Shown: positions 27,177 through 36,402 of the stretch, one piece after another | Numbering within the stretch: position 1 is the stretch's first letter | Layout: the number at the start of each line of letters is the position of its first letter | From: Fidelibacterota bacterium | Lineage (GTDB): Bacteria; Fidelibacterota; SORT01 | Length of the DNA stretch: 64,000 nucleotides | Assembly: GCA_022571215.1 (NCBI GenBank) | Contig: JACZYG010000001.1 | Coordinates: 186,001 to 250,000, forward strand | Direction: 5' to 3' | The notes under the pieces: generated by a model | The model's input: the letters and a program-made list of their open reading frames with translations, nothing else | What the model was told of the DNA's origin: nothing | Databases searched by the model: none | Translations under genes and position numbers: made by a program

Positions 27177-28934
27177 TCATTCAACCACCCTGACTGTAAT
27201 CCCCCAGTTGAACGGATCGTATGGTTGCGACGCGTTCCAGTCATTAAACGAATGTGAACCATCGGTTTCGTATCGTACTTCATACTCTCCCGGCTCTAAT
27301 ATGATGGTACCGTCAAACATTCGATTTTTTTTCGCTCCTCCTGCGTGTTCTGTAATTCTGTACGACATCTCCCAAATAGTTTTCCCCGAATGAAGATCTT
27401 CAATCCACCCGTAATCATACATCTGTCCTCTGCTTCCTTCTCCAATCGCGTATATTCGCACTCTTTTCCGCTCATTCAACTTAAAACGAGCGGAGATCAT
27501 ATCATTATTACCCACGTTAATAACGCTGGCTAAAATATTTTCATCTTCCTCTTCTTCATATTCTTCGACATCGTTTGCATCAAATTTTGAATCAATTGAA
27601 ATCAATCTCAAACCCCACGCCTTTTGATCGGATGGAGGCGATGAATTCCACATTCGATAAGAATGCGAGCCGTCAGTCAGATAATACGCAATGTAATTAC
27701 CTTTCTTGAATCTAACCACGTCGTCGAATACTCTGTTCTTTTCCGCTCCGCCGGCGTGCTCCGTATCTCTGTACCTCATTTCCCAAACCCGTCCCCTGTC
27801 CGACGCATCGATTATCCAGCCGTAATCGGCCATCTCTCTGTTTACTCCCTCTCCAACGCAGTATATGTTCAAGTCCATATCTTTTTTAAGTTTGAACCCG
27901 TACGAAACTACTTCGCTGTTTCTCACTTTAGTCAGATTAACCACTGTTCTTTCTTTGAAAAATTTCTCGCTATCAAACATTTCTACATTCTTCCTGTCCT
28001 TGCGGTTTTTCAAATCGACCCTGATACCCCAAAATTCGGGATCGTAAGGAGGCTGGGAGTTCCATCTTCTCGGCATATGCGAATCATCCGTAGAATACAC
28101 GACAGAATACTTGCCCTTGGGAAGTGTCAGAGTGCTTCTTTTCATGCGGTTCTTCCTTGCCCCGCCGGCTTCCTTAGATTTCCTGTATGATAATTCCCAA
28201 ACGCGCTCTCCTGTAAGCAGGTTTTGTATCCAGCCATAATCGTGATTTCCGTTTCTTGTAAGCTCTCCTATAGCATAGACCTCAAGCTCAACGGTTCGGT
28301 TGGCAATAAATCCTACGCTCTTATATAAATTCTTTTTGTCCCCGCTAATCCAAATAAACGCATCGTCTTTTTGCTTTTCTTGCAGCGTATAAACATCTTC
28401 TCTGCTTAGTGTTTCACCATCGCCTTTTATAACTATTTTAAATTCCCTGTACAGATCCCACATCTCTTTCTTGTAGTGATCACGATCTCCTCTAAACCAT
28501 CCCTTGAAAAATGAACTAAGAAATTCTCCTAAATCATCAATGTTGAAATCCGAGAATGACCTGAGAGGATAAGAAGCGTAATACACTTCATAAACACCCT
28601 TCGGAAGAGAGACATCATCAGAAAACTCTAACAATCCCCGGCTTCTTCGTTTTGAATCAGCTTCGGAAAGATCCCAGACAACCTCTCTCGTATCTGCGTC
28701 AAGAATCCAACTATTACCTAAAAGTACTCTGTTTCCGCCATCTCTGTAATAAAATCCAACTGCATCAATTACTATATCTTGATCTGAGTTTAAAACAAAT
28801 CCTTCCATCCTAACATCTTCGGGGTATATATCGTCTATCTCTATAAGAGATTTCTGACCGAATAATGAAATTAAATTGAATGAAAGAACGAACAGCAACA
28901 GTGATATAGTACTAAATATGGTAGGTTTGGTCAT
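27177..28934 (-). CDS. secreted protein with four tandem ~100-residue modules of unknown family
   Basis: 585 residues. A signal peptide ends at about residue 26 with Gln at +1 (SLFGQKS). Four related modules follow: a divergent one at about 41-170, then 205-306, 340-445 and 475-585. The last three share the order VYAIGEG, DYGWI, GxxVWExxYR, HAGGAxKNR, a Gly/Asp-rich turn, YxTDGSHS and WNSxPPxDxxxWGI. Each looks like a small beta-sandwich, with a likely aromatic surface from the conserved Trp. A Glu/Asp-rich linker (EEYEEEEDENI, about 457-467) precedes the last module. I do not recognise the family. The number of copies and conserved Trp/Asp/His pattern suggest a binding role, such as carbohydrate or protein recognition at the cell surface. 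Confidence 0.8.
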   Translation of the reverse strand: MTKPTIFSTISLLLFVLSFNLISLFGQKSLIEIDDIYPEDVRMEGFVLNSDQDIVIDAVGFYYRDGGNRVLLGNSWILDADTREVVWDLSEADSKRRSRGLLEFSDDVSLPKGVYEVYYASYPLRSFSDFNIDDLGEFLSSFFKGWFRGDRDHYKKEMWDLYREFKIVIKGDGETLSREDVYTLQEKQKDDAFIWISGDKKNLYKSVGFIANRTVELEVYAIGELTRNGNHDYGWIQNLLTGERVWELSYRKSKEAGGARKNRMKRSTLTLPKGKYSVVYSTDDSHMPRRWNSQPPYDPEFWGIRVDLKNRKDRKNVEMFDSEKFFKERTVVNLTKVRNSEVVSYGFKLKKDMDLNIYCVGEGVNREMADYGWIIDASDRGRVWEMRYRDTEHAGGAEKNRVFDDVVRFKKGNYIAYYLTDGSHSYRMWNSSPPSDQKAWGLRLISIDSKFDANDVEEYEEEEDENILASVINVGNNDMISARFKLNERKRVRIYAIGEGSRGQMYDYGWIEDLHSGKTIWEMSYRITEHAGGAKKNRMFDGTIILEPGEYEVRYETDGSHSFNDWNASQPYDPFNWGITVRVVE

Positions 28935-29126
28935 TTCTTATACTTTCCTTTGTATAGGACGCTTTATATTAGGCTGAAATTAACTTTAACGGCCAATCTT
29001 ACTTACGTAATTCCTGTTACTTTGTTGCCTATAAAGTAGTAATAAATTTTATTTTCTTGTATAGAAATCGCTAACCTCTTAATTTAAATTTACCGGGAAA
29101 AGTATTAATAATTTTAAGGAGCGAGA

Positions 29127-31214
29127 ATGTTAATTAAGCAGGTCGTTGCATCTATTTTCATCGTTTTATCCCTTTACGGTTTTGCCGGCGCGCAGATAGC
29201 GCCCTGGCACTATCAAACTCTGATTTCAGAAGAGCTCGTAGATAAGTTTATCGGAGAGATATCCGGTGAAATTGCCATGAGCCACGTTTATGAAATGGCG
29301 GCATATAACAAGGGCAGAAAACTTGAGGAGTATCAAACTACTTTCCGGGAAGCGTCATACGTTTATAACAAAGCAATAGAATACGGTTTCGACACCGTAG
29401 AGATTGAATACTTCGAGAGCGATTCCATTTGGGATGGAGAGGTAGGAGAGCTTTGGGAAATTTCGCCTAATCTGACCGAAATAGCGGATTATGACGACCA
29501 AAAGGCGGTTCTTGCTGTCGGCAGCAAATCTACAGAAGTCACTGCTGAACTTATCTACGTAGGAAATGGCACGAAAAACTCTGATTATGAAGCTGTTGAT
29601 GTCAAAGGCAAAATTGTTCTTGGCTACGGTGGTACGAATTCACTCCACAAAAAAGCCGTCTTGGAACGGGAAGCAGCAGGCGTAATATCGTTTGCTTCGA
29701 TCCATCCTGTTTTCGATCCGGACCAGATTCCCTGGTTCGAAATTAGCAAGGATAGCGCAAAAGGTACTTTTGCTTTTAATTTAGGCTATCGAAGAGGTAA
29801 CGAGCTTAGGGCGCGACTTGAAAAAGGAGAGAAAATCACAGTTCGAGCAACGGTGAAATCATCCATACAGCCGTATAAACATAATATTGTTCATGCTTCT
29901 ATCAAAGGAAGAGAGTTTCCCGATGAATCAATTATATTTAGCGCTCATCTCTTCGAGGGAATAGCCAAGCAGGGAGCGAACGATGATATAAGCGGAAGCG
30001 CAGCTATATTAGAAATAGGACGCGCCTATCTTCAAATGATCAAAGACGGTTCACTTGAGCGACCGCGCCGAACCATTCATTTTATCTGGGTACCCGAAAT
30101 ACATGGCACAGAACCGTGGATAAAGAAACATCTCGATCTGGTGAAAACGATGCTCGTAAATCTGAATCTCGATATGGTCGGCGCCCATATGAGCAAAAGC
30201 TTGGGCAGTTATAATCTTCAGCGGACTCCATACAGCCGGCCGAGCTATCTCAATGACGTGCTTCAAAACGTCATAGAATATGTAGCGCATACGAACAGGG
30301 AGATTTTGAATAATAGACCGCGATTGTTCACAAAACCTATAATTGCGCCTACAGGTTCGCGCGATCCATTTCAATATAACATAGACTATCATTATGGTTC
30401 GTCGGATCATATTATGTTTAATGACTGGGGGGTCGGCGTTCCCGGCGTTATGCCGATAACCTGGCCCGACATGTACTACCACTCTTCTTCCGACCGGCCG
30501 GTCAATATGGACCCGACACAAATGAAGCGCGCTGCGTTCATCAATGCCGTCTCAGGTTATGCCATCGCAAACGCTGATGAACGAATGGCGTTGAAAATCG
30601 CAACCGACTCATACTCTTATGGATTAGACCGGCTCGGCAAAGAATATAAACGTTCTACGGAAATGCTGAATTCATCTGAACCGGAAAACCTTACTGCGGC
30701 ATACAAACGCGCGTCCAATGTCTTAAAACAGGCTATCATCCTGCAATCTGAAACGCTGAGATCCGTGACAGAATTGGCTAAAGGAAGCAGAAGCCTCAAA
30801 AATTACGTTTCTTCGCTTGTTAAAGATATAAGTAAAACAGGAAAAGAAATGGAGAAAAGGCTTTTCAGTTATTACAAGCAAACAGCTAAAGCGATGAATC
30901 TGAGAGCTGTCAAGCCCTCTCTCACAGCCTCGGAACGTAAAGCCCGCAAGATCAGACCTAAACCGACTCTCCTCGTGGAAGGATATATGGGAACCGACCT
31001 TCCTTCCACCGCCCTGATAAGCAAAGAAACCGAAAAAAAGTTCTCGGCTATCGGCAAGAAAAAAATAAGGGAACTCCGAAGACTTATAGACGGTAAGCGC
31101 AACGCCCTCGAGATAACTCAAACTTTAGACGCTCAATTCGAGTCAGCCACCGAAGCTGAAGATGTAATGAACTATCTCGAACTCCTTAAACTCTCGGGAC
31201 TCGTTAAGTTGTAA
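29127..31214 (+). CDS. M28-family zinc aminopeptidase, secreted, with PA-like domain
   Basis: 695 residues with a ribosome site AAGGAG. A signal peptide ends at about residue 22 (GFAGAQIAP, Gln at +1). A PA-like domain (about 130-210) has TAELIYVGNGTKNSDY and VKGKIVLGYGG. The M28 domain then shows SAHLFEGIAKQGANDDISGSA (His and Asp ligands, about 272-292), WVPEIHGTEPW (catalytic and metal Glu), NLDMVGA (Asp) and MYYHSSSDRPVNMDP (final His). The C-terminal region (about 560-695) is helical and charged. The enzyme should remove amino acids from peptides outside the cytoplasm. It is transcribed alone, followed by a bidirectional terminator. Confidence 0.83.
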   Translation: MLIKQVVASIFIVLSLYGFAGAQIAPWHYQTLISEELVDKFIGEISGEIAMSHVYEMAAYNKGRKLEEYQTTFREASYVYNKAIEYGFDTVEIEYFESDSIWDGEVGELWEISPNLTEIADYDDQKAVLAVGSKSTEVTAELIYVGNGTKNSDYEAVDVKGKIVLGYGGTNSLHKKAVLEREAAGVISFASIHPVFDPDQIPWFEISKDSAKGTFAFNLGYRRGNELRARLEKGEKITVRATVKSSIQPYKHNIVHASIKGREFPDESIIFSAHLFEGIAKQGANDDISGSAAILEIGRAYLQMIKDGSLERPRRTIHFIWVPEIHGTEPWIKKHLDLVKTMLVNLNLDMVGAHMSKSLGSYNLQRTPYSRPSYLNDVLQNVIEYVAHTNREILNNRPRLFTKPIIAPTGSRDPFQYNIDYHYGSSDHIMFNDWGVGVPGVMPITWPDMYYHSSSDRPVNMDPTQMKRAAFINAVSGYAIANADERMALKIATDSYSYGLDRLGKEYKRSTEMLNSSEPENLTAAYKRASNVLKQAIILQSETLRSVTELAKGSRSLKNYVSSLVKDISKTGKEMEKRLFSYYKQTAKAMNLRAVKPSLTASERKARKIRPKPTLLVEGYMGTDLPSTALISKETEKKFSAIGKKKIRELRRLIDGKRNALEITQTLDAQFESATEAEDVMNYLELLKLSGLVKL

Positions 31215-31317
31215 TTTCTTGGGACTTACATTTCAGAATTTTATTCGTTACCCAACTCGGTACGGCAGCTGAGGTAACCCACGCAAACACATAAATTGTT
31301 CACTACCCTCTCAACAT

Positions 31318-31343
31318 AAAAGCCCCCTTTCGGGGGCTTTTTT
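31318..31343. terminator. bidirectional terminator between convergent peptidase genes
   Basis: AAAAGCCCCC-TTTC-GGGGGCTTTTTT: a 10-base-pair stem with a 4-base loop and T-runs on both strands, placed between the plus-strand M28 gene and the minus-strand M16 gene. Confidence 0.88.
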
Positions 31344-31363
31344 AAACCTAATTTATACCAAAA

Positions 31364-32890
31364 TTATCCCTCGAACAACTCTCCGGCATCAACTATCTTC
31401 AGAGCTTCTTCGTTTATGTTCAGATCATAGGATTCGATGAGTTTGTCTTCATCCAACAGCTCCTGAGACACGCTGCCCGCCTGATATACAATCGGAGTTT
31501 TTTCTCCCGAGAGGAGCATATCACGAACCTTCTCCGCCTCCTCGGTTATGATCGCGACTTTCAGGTTTTCAGCTTGTAGATATTTCTTGATTGCCGCGTT
31601 CACATCCTCACGGGTGAGCTTTGGAAGCTCTTCCGCAATCTTATCAATGAAATAACCTGTGCCGTACCAGTCGGAATCCATCAGGTACCCGAGTCTTCTG
31701 CTTGCTGTCTGCACCCACAATTTCGAATAGTTGAGCAGGTATTTACGTGTCGTCTCGAAATCCTCCTCAGAGATGCCGTCAGTTACCAGCATATCCAGTT
31801 CCCTTATCGCTTGCTTCAGTGAAAAGAGAGCATTCGCATGAGAAACCGGTCGAATCCAGATACTGAAGAACTGTTGCCTCCGTGGAACGTTCGGCACCGG
31901 AAAAGTGCTTCCGCCGTCCTGAATGAAATTCTCTATATATGCGTAGTCGCCGTAATTCAGTCCCCTGTCCTCTCTCATATGCCTCATCAATGCGCCGTTG
32001 AACGTTCTGTGTTCGCCGAGATATGAGTTGGCAACCATAAGCGCGTAAAAATCCTTGTCTGAGCGAGTGACGTCAATCGGAGCGCCGATTGAGATTGCTG
32101 CTCCATCGTTATCCTTTTTGACTATCATTACTTCGATACCGTTAATAGGCTTTGGTTCCGGAAGCTCGACCACGGCGGGAGCATCTTTCGCTAAAACAGA
32201 GAAATCAGCCCGCATCCTGTCACTGAACCCGTCAGGATATCCTCCCGCAATTCCTATTACAAGATTATCCTGAGTGTAGTTAGCCGCCGCAAATGCCTTC
32301 AGGTCTTCGATAGTGAGAGCCGCAAGGGACTTCACCGTTCCCGCTCCTATGCCGCTATACGGGTGTCCTTCATACATAAATAGATTAAGAGCGGCTTTTC
32401 CGAGATTCTCATCGTCATTGCTACGCAGACTGTTCTTTATCTGATTTGAATGTTCATCAACAATTCTTTTAAAATCGGACTCGTCCCATCTCGGATTCAG
32501 GATCAGATTCGAGAAAATATCATAGAACTCTTCTAAATGATCGGCATGAACGTTTCCGGTAAAGACTGTGACCTCTTTATTTATCTGTTGACCTATATTT
32601 GCCGCCATCGGATAGAGAGCCTGCACGACATCATTATACGACATCTCGCCGGTTCCGCCCTGCGCCATTACGGATGCCGTGATAGAAGCTATTCCTTCTT
32701 TTCCCTTCGGCTCATTAATTGTACCGCTTTTAAAAAGAATTCTGAACGCAATTAACGGCGAATGGGCGCTCGGTATTTCGGTAACTTTCAAATTCATTCC
32801 TTTTTTATCAACAACTTTCGTTTTTGAACCTGCGCAGCCTGCAATAAGCAACAGTGAGATGAGAGTTAAAACTAATCTTTGTCCTTTCAT
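31364..32890 (-). CDS. M16-family peptidase-like lipoprotein, catalytically inactive subunit
   Basis: 508 residues. A lipoprotein signal ends at Cys19 (SLLLIAGCAGS). Two M16 half-domains can be followed, with FKSGTINEPKGKEGIASITA in the first but no HxxEH zinc motif anywhere, so it is not a protease by itself. The second half has LNYGDYAYIENFIQDGG, the Arg/Tyr-type substrate region of M16B partners. The family is known to work as a dimer in which one subunit lacks zinc. It overlaps the active subunit upstream by one base (TAATG), which fits a one-to-one complex in the periplasm or outer membrane. Confidence 0.87.
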   Translation of the reverse strand: MKGQRLVLTLISLLLIAGCAGSKTKVVDKKGMNLKVTEIPSAHSPLIAFRILFKSGTINEPKGKEGIASITASVMAQGGTGEMSYNDVVQALYPMAANIGQQINKEVTVFTGNVHADHLEEFYDIFSNLILNPRWDESDFKRIVDEHSNQIKNSLRSNDDENLGKAALNLFMYEGHPYSGIGAGTVKSLAALTIEDLKAFAAANYTQDNLVIGIAGGYPDGFSDRMRADFSVLAKDAPAVVELPEPKPINGIEVMIVKKDNDGAAISIGAPIDVTRSDKDFYALMVANSYLGEHRTFNGALMRHMREDRGLNYGDYAYIENFIQDGGSTFPVPNVPRRQQFFSIWIRPVSHANALFSLKQAIRELDMLVTDGISEEDFETTRKYLLNYSKLWVQTASRRLGYLMDSDWYGTGYFIDKIAEELPKLTREDVNAAIKKYLQAENLKVAIITEEAEKVRDMLLSGEKTPIVYQAGSVSQELLDEDKLIESYDLNINEEALKIVDAGELFEG

Positions 32891-34248
32891 TACTCACCTC
32901 CGTCATAGCTTAAATTAACTACAGTTTTGTTCTCATTCGTAAAGTATTTTTTCGTGACCATTTGTATATCTTCAGCCGTGACCCTGTCATAAAGTTCATA
33001 TACCCGATTCACGGTCTCCGGGTCGCCTGTCAAGCCGATATAATGCGCAAGAGTGCCTGCAACGCTCTTCGGGCTGTTCAACCCCATCGCAAATTGATAT
33101 TTCATGTGAGATTTAATAGATGCAAGGCGTTCCTCGTCAACAAGAACATTTTTCACATCCTCAAGCGCCTTATAGATCTCCTGCTCAACCATCTCAACAT
33201 TCGCAGTCTCTTTCACGCGTGTAAAGATCATGAACATAGTAGCGTCTCTTTTGTCCCCCGCGCCTCCCTGAATGAAATCCACTAACTGTTCATCGATGAC
33301 CAATTTCCTGTATAGAGGCGAAGATCGCGAAAATACCACCTGCGAAAGCAGGTCGAGCGCAGGCATATCAATCTCTCTGTCGCTGAATGCCGGACCATGA
33401 TAACCGATAGCCATAATCGGCAGTGTTGGATTATCCCATCCTAATTTTTCTCTTTTTTCTTCTGTTTGAGGCGCTTCCTGAGGAATTTCGGGCTGACCCG
33501 GTCCACTTTCCCAATTACCATAATACTTTTCTGCGAGAGCCATCAATGATTCATGATTTACATCTCCGACCACAAGAATTACACAGTTTTCAGGTCTATA
33601 GTAGGTGTCAAAAAAATATAAACTGTGCTCGTACTGATTCGGCATATCCTCTATATCTTTTAGAAAACCTATAGTAGTATGCTTATATGTATGAGTTTGA
33701 TATGCCGTATCCCGAAGTTTTTCTATCAGGGGAAGAAACGGACTCGTTATGCTCTTTCGATATTCCCCAAGAACCGCTCCCGCTTCCTTTTTGAAATCCT
33801 CTTCATCGTATTTCAAATTCAGAAACCTATCAGATTCAATATCCATTATCGCCTCTAAAGCGTCAGAACTGGAAAGCGAGTGGTATGCGGTAATATCATC
33901 ATTTGTGAAGGCATTGTGGTCTGCCCCCAATCCCTTCAAAATATCGTTGTAACCTGTCGAAGAATACTTTTCAGTGCCTCGAAACATCATATGCTCAAAG
34001 AAATGAGCGAATCCCGATTTTCCCGGTTCTATTTCATTCCGCGAACCGGTTCGGACTATTGTGTAAAATGCGATCAATCCTGGACTGTCGAATTCTACCG
34101 ATACGACCTTCAGCCCGTTTTTCAAGACTCCTACATTTATTGGATATTGAAAGATCTTTTCTCCCCCTTTAGTATCCGCTGGAAAAAATGTAAATAAAAG
34201 CGGGATCAGAGCGAAAAGAGACAATAGACTGCTTTTCGAAAAATTCAT
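32890..34248 (-). CDS. M16-family zinc metallopeptidase, active subunit
   Basis: 452 residues with GGAG ahead of the ATG. The N-terminus is a signal peptide (about 1-28). The inverted zinc motif is FAHFFEHMMFRGTEKY (about 81-96: His, Glu, His), and the third ligand Glu lies in EAGAVLGEYR. A second M16 domain follows. The enzyme should degrade peptides of limited size in the periplasm. It is paired and coupled with the inactive subunit gene downstream. Its start faces the TRAP cassette, so the 160-base divergent gap must carry both promoters. Confidence 0.92.
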   Translation of the reverse strand: MNFSKSSLLSLFALIPLLFTFFPADTKGGEKIFQYPINVGVLKNGLKVVSVEFDSPGLIAFYTIVRTGSRNEIEPGKSGFAHFFEHMMFRGTEKYSSTGYNDILKGLGADHNAFTNDDITAYHSLSSSDALEAIMDIESDRFLNLKYDEEDFKKEAGAVLGEYRKSITSPFLPLIEKLRDTAYQTHTYKHTTIGFLKDIEDMPNQYEHSLYFFDTYYRPENCVILVVGDVNHESLMALAEKYYGNWESGPGQPEIPQEAPQTEEKREKLGWDNPTLPIMAIGYHGPAFSDREIDMPALDLLSQVVFSRSSPLYRKLVIDEQLVDFIQGGAGDKRDATMFMIFTRVKETANVEMVEQEIYKALEDVKNVLVDEERLASIKSHMKYQFAMGLNSPKSVAGTLAHYIGLTGDPETVNRVYELYDRVTAEDIQMVTKKYFTNENKTVVNLSYDGGE

Positions 34249-34367
34249 AAGTTGTACTCCGGTTCAATAGTTATGATTACTCCAATAATTACGTATAATA
34301 ATGAAAAAAGTTATTAATAATATTTATATAGACAAGCTGATTTATTTAATTCTGTAGTACCTCCTGC

Positions 34368-34397
34368 TTTGATTTTTGCCGACTATGTTTATATTTA
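34368..34397 (+). promoter_or_regulatory. putative promoter, TTTG-N18-TATATTTA
   Basis: TTTG at 34368-34371 and TATATTTA at 34390-34397 are 18 bases apart and resemble the element upstream of the acyltransferase gene at 13.9 kb. The expected transcript start would fall only a few bases before the ATG at 34409, and no ribosome site is seen there, so the mRNA may be nearly leaderless. Confidence 0.3.
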
Positions 34398-34408
34398 CTC
34401 ATTGAATA

Positions 34409-35323
34409 ATGAAATTTTCCGGAATACATATTTCAGTCGCTATTTTATCACTGAGTTTATTGAGCTCGGGTTGCTCCATAAGGAGCATGGTGATAAATTC
34501 TGCCGCTGACGCTCTTAGCGCATCCGGAACGGCATTTGCCTCTGACGATGACCCCGAGCTTATTAGGGATGCGACAGCTTTCAGCTTGAAAACAATTGAG
34601 ATTCTTCTCGAGGAACGACCCGAACACTCCGGATTATTGCTCACCGCGGCAAAAGGGTTTACACAATACTCTTATGGATTCGTCCAACAGGATGCGGACT
34701 TTATCGAGGAAGAAGATTTCGACGAGGCTCTGAGGCTCAGAAAGCGCGCCGCAAAACTTTATTCTCGCTCTATCGGATATTCACGCCGTGGGTTGGAAGT
34801 TCATCATAACGGATTTTTAGATGTCTTTGATGCCAATTCGGACTCCGCGGTTTCCATTTTGGATAAAAATGACGTAGCTCTGCTCTATTGGTATGCTGCC
34901 GCTCTCGGGCTTAAAATCGGTCTTTCAAAAGACGAACCGATGGAAATCGCCAAACTTCCACAGGTCGGCAGCTTGATTCATCGGGCGCTTGAGCTTGATC
35001 CCGACTGGGACAACGGAGCTCTTTATGAATTTATGATTTCTTACGAAGGCGGTCTTCCGGAATCTATGGGGGGTTCTGTGGAGAGGGCGGCGGATTATCT
35101 TGAAAAGGCGGTAGAACATTCTAACGGTAATCGAGCGGGACCCTATGTCGCTTACGCTGAAACCGTTTGTGTGATGCAGCAAGATAAAGAAGCGTTTGTC
35201 GAAAATCTTAATAAAGCCCTTGCGGTAGACGTGTCAGAGCCATCGGTTGACAGGCTTGCGAATATAATAAACCAAAACCGAGCCGTGTGGCTCCTTGAAA
35301 CAGTGGATGATCTGTTTTTTTAA
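34409..35323 (+). CDS. TRAP transporter-associated TatT-type lipoprotein
   Basis: 304 residues. A lipoprotein signal peptide ends in LLSSGC (Cys22). The remainder is an all-helical, TPR-like protein with repeated pairs such as LKTIEILLEERPEHSGLLLTAA cut at 55-75 and ALELDPDWDNGALYEFMISY further on. This is the layout of TatT (TRAP-associated TPR lipoprotein), which forms a trimer with a central pore and is thought to pass ligand to the substrate-binding protein DctP. The gene order TatT-DctP-DctQM here supports that. No ribosome site is visible before the ATG. Confidence 0.85.
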   Translation: MKFSGIHISVAILSLSLLSSGCSIRSMVINSAADALSASGTAFASDDDPELIRDATAFSLKTIEILLEERPEHSGLLLTAAKGFTQYSYGFVQQDADFIEEEDFDEALRLRKRAAKLYSRSIGYSRRGLEVHHNGFLDVFDANSDSAVSILDKNDVALLYWYAAALGLKIGLSKDEPMEIAKLPQVGSLIHRALELDPDWDNGALYEFMISYEGGLPESMGGSVERAADYLEKAVEHSNGNRAGPYVAYAETVCVMQQDKEAFVENLNKALAVDVSEPSVDRLANIINQNRAVWLLETVDDLFF

Positions 35324-35344
35324 CTGAAGTTATCGGAGAAATAA

Positions 35345-36376
35345 TTGCTCAAATCAAATCATAGGACATTCTTAATTCTTTTTTCAATTTTACTTTTGTC
35401 AAATCTCGCAATTGGGCAGAAACGTATTAAGATAAAGATGGCTACGCTTGCTCCGAAGGGTTCCCCCTGGCATGAGGTGCTAATGAAGATGGGGCGGGAA
35501 TGGCAAGAGGTCACTAACGGAAAAGTGATCCTTAAGATCTATCCGGACGGTGTGGCGGGAGACGAAGATGCGATGATACGGAAAATGCGTATAGGACAAT
35601 TCCAGGCTGCCGCTCTGACGTTCAACGGTATCGCATTTATTGACCAATCAGTAAACGCATTCGCTATTCCTATGCTATACGATAATTATGAGCAGCTCGA
35701 TAAGGTTAGGGATATTGTTGAAGGAGAGATAAAACGCAGAATTGAAGCAAAAGGTTTTATTCTGCTCGCATGGGCTGATGTCGGGTGGATTAGATTTTTC
35801 AGCACTGAACCGATGCGAACTCCGGAAGAATTAAAAAAGATGAAAATGTTCACCTGGGCGGGTGATGAGGTTGCTCTCAGAATGTGGAAAAACGCCGGCT
35901 ACCGCGCTGTACCGCTTCAGCCTATTGATATTCTCACCGGATTACAGACCGGTCTCATCAACTCGTTTTCCTCACCTCCTTTCGGGGCGCTTTCTTCTCA
36001 GTGGTTCGGTATAGCCGACCATATGTTAGACCTGCCGTTTGCCCCGTTCACGGGAGGATTCGTCATTGACAAGAAGACATGGAACAAAATCCCCGAGGAG
36101 TATAAACCCGATCTCATTGCCGCCGCGGCTAAGGTAGCGAAGAAAATTAAAGACGACCTGCGTCATGGAGACCAGGCGTTTATAGATGCGATGGTGGAGC
36201 ACGGTCTGACAGTTCATGAGGCGAATGCCGAGACGAGAACCCTTTGGAGGGAGACTGCCCGGACTTTTTATGACGATCTTCGCGGTGATTTTGTTCCGGC
36301 GGATATTTTCGACTGGGTCGTCTCTCTAAGTGACAGCATCAGGTATGTAGATTCCGGAAATACATCTGGTCACTGA
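35345..36376 (+). CDS. dctP: TRAP transporter substrate-binding protein DctP
   Basis: 343 residues from a TTG start with GGAG 8 bases ahead. A signal peptide is followed by Gln at +1 (NLAIGQKRIK). DctP hallmarks are KMATLAPKGSPWHEVLMKM (about 31-49), a helix-rich two-lobed body, and GLQTGLINSFSSPP with the conserved Arg replaced by a local pattern around residue 150 (WIRFFSTEP). The protein binds organic acids (or another anion) in the periplasm and passes them to the DctQM permease. The helper TatT lies just upstream and the fused permease 26 bases downstream. Confidence 0.9.
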   Translation: MLKSNHRTFLILFSILLLSNLAIGQKRIKIKMATLAPKGSPWHEVLMKMGREWQEVTNGKVILKIYPDGVAGDEDAMIRKMRIGQFQAAALTFNGIAFIDQSVNAFAIPMLYDNYEQLDKVRDIVEGEIKRRIEAKGFILLAWADVGWIRFFSTEPMRTPEELKKMKMFTWAGDEVALRMWKNAGYRAVPLQPIDILTGLQTGLINSFSSPPFGALSSQWFGIADHMLDLPFAPFTGGFVIDKKTWNKIPEEYKPDLIAAAAKVAKKIKDDLRHGDQAFIDAMVEHGLTVHEANAETRTLWRETARTFYDDLRGDFVPADIFDWVVSLSDSIRYVDSGNTSGH

Positions 36377-36402
36377 CTATACCCGCTGATTATATTGATT
36401 CA

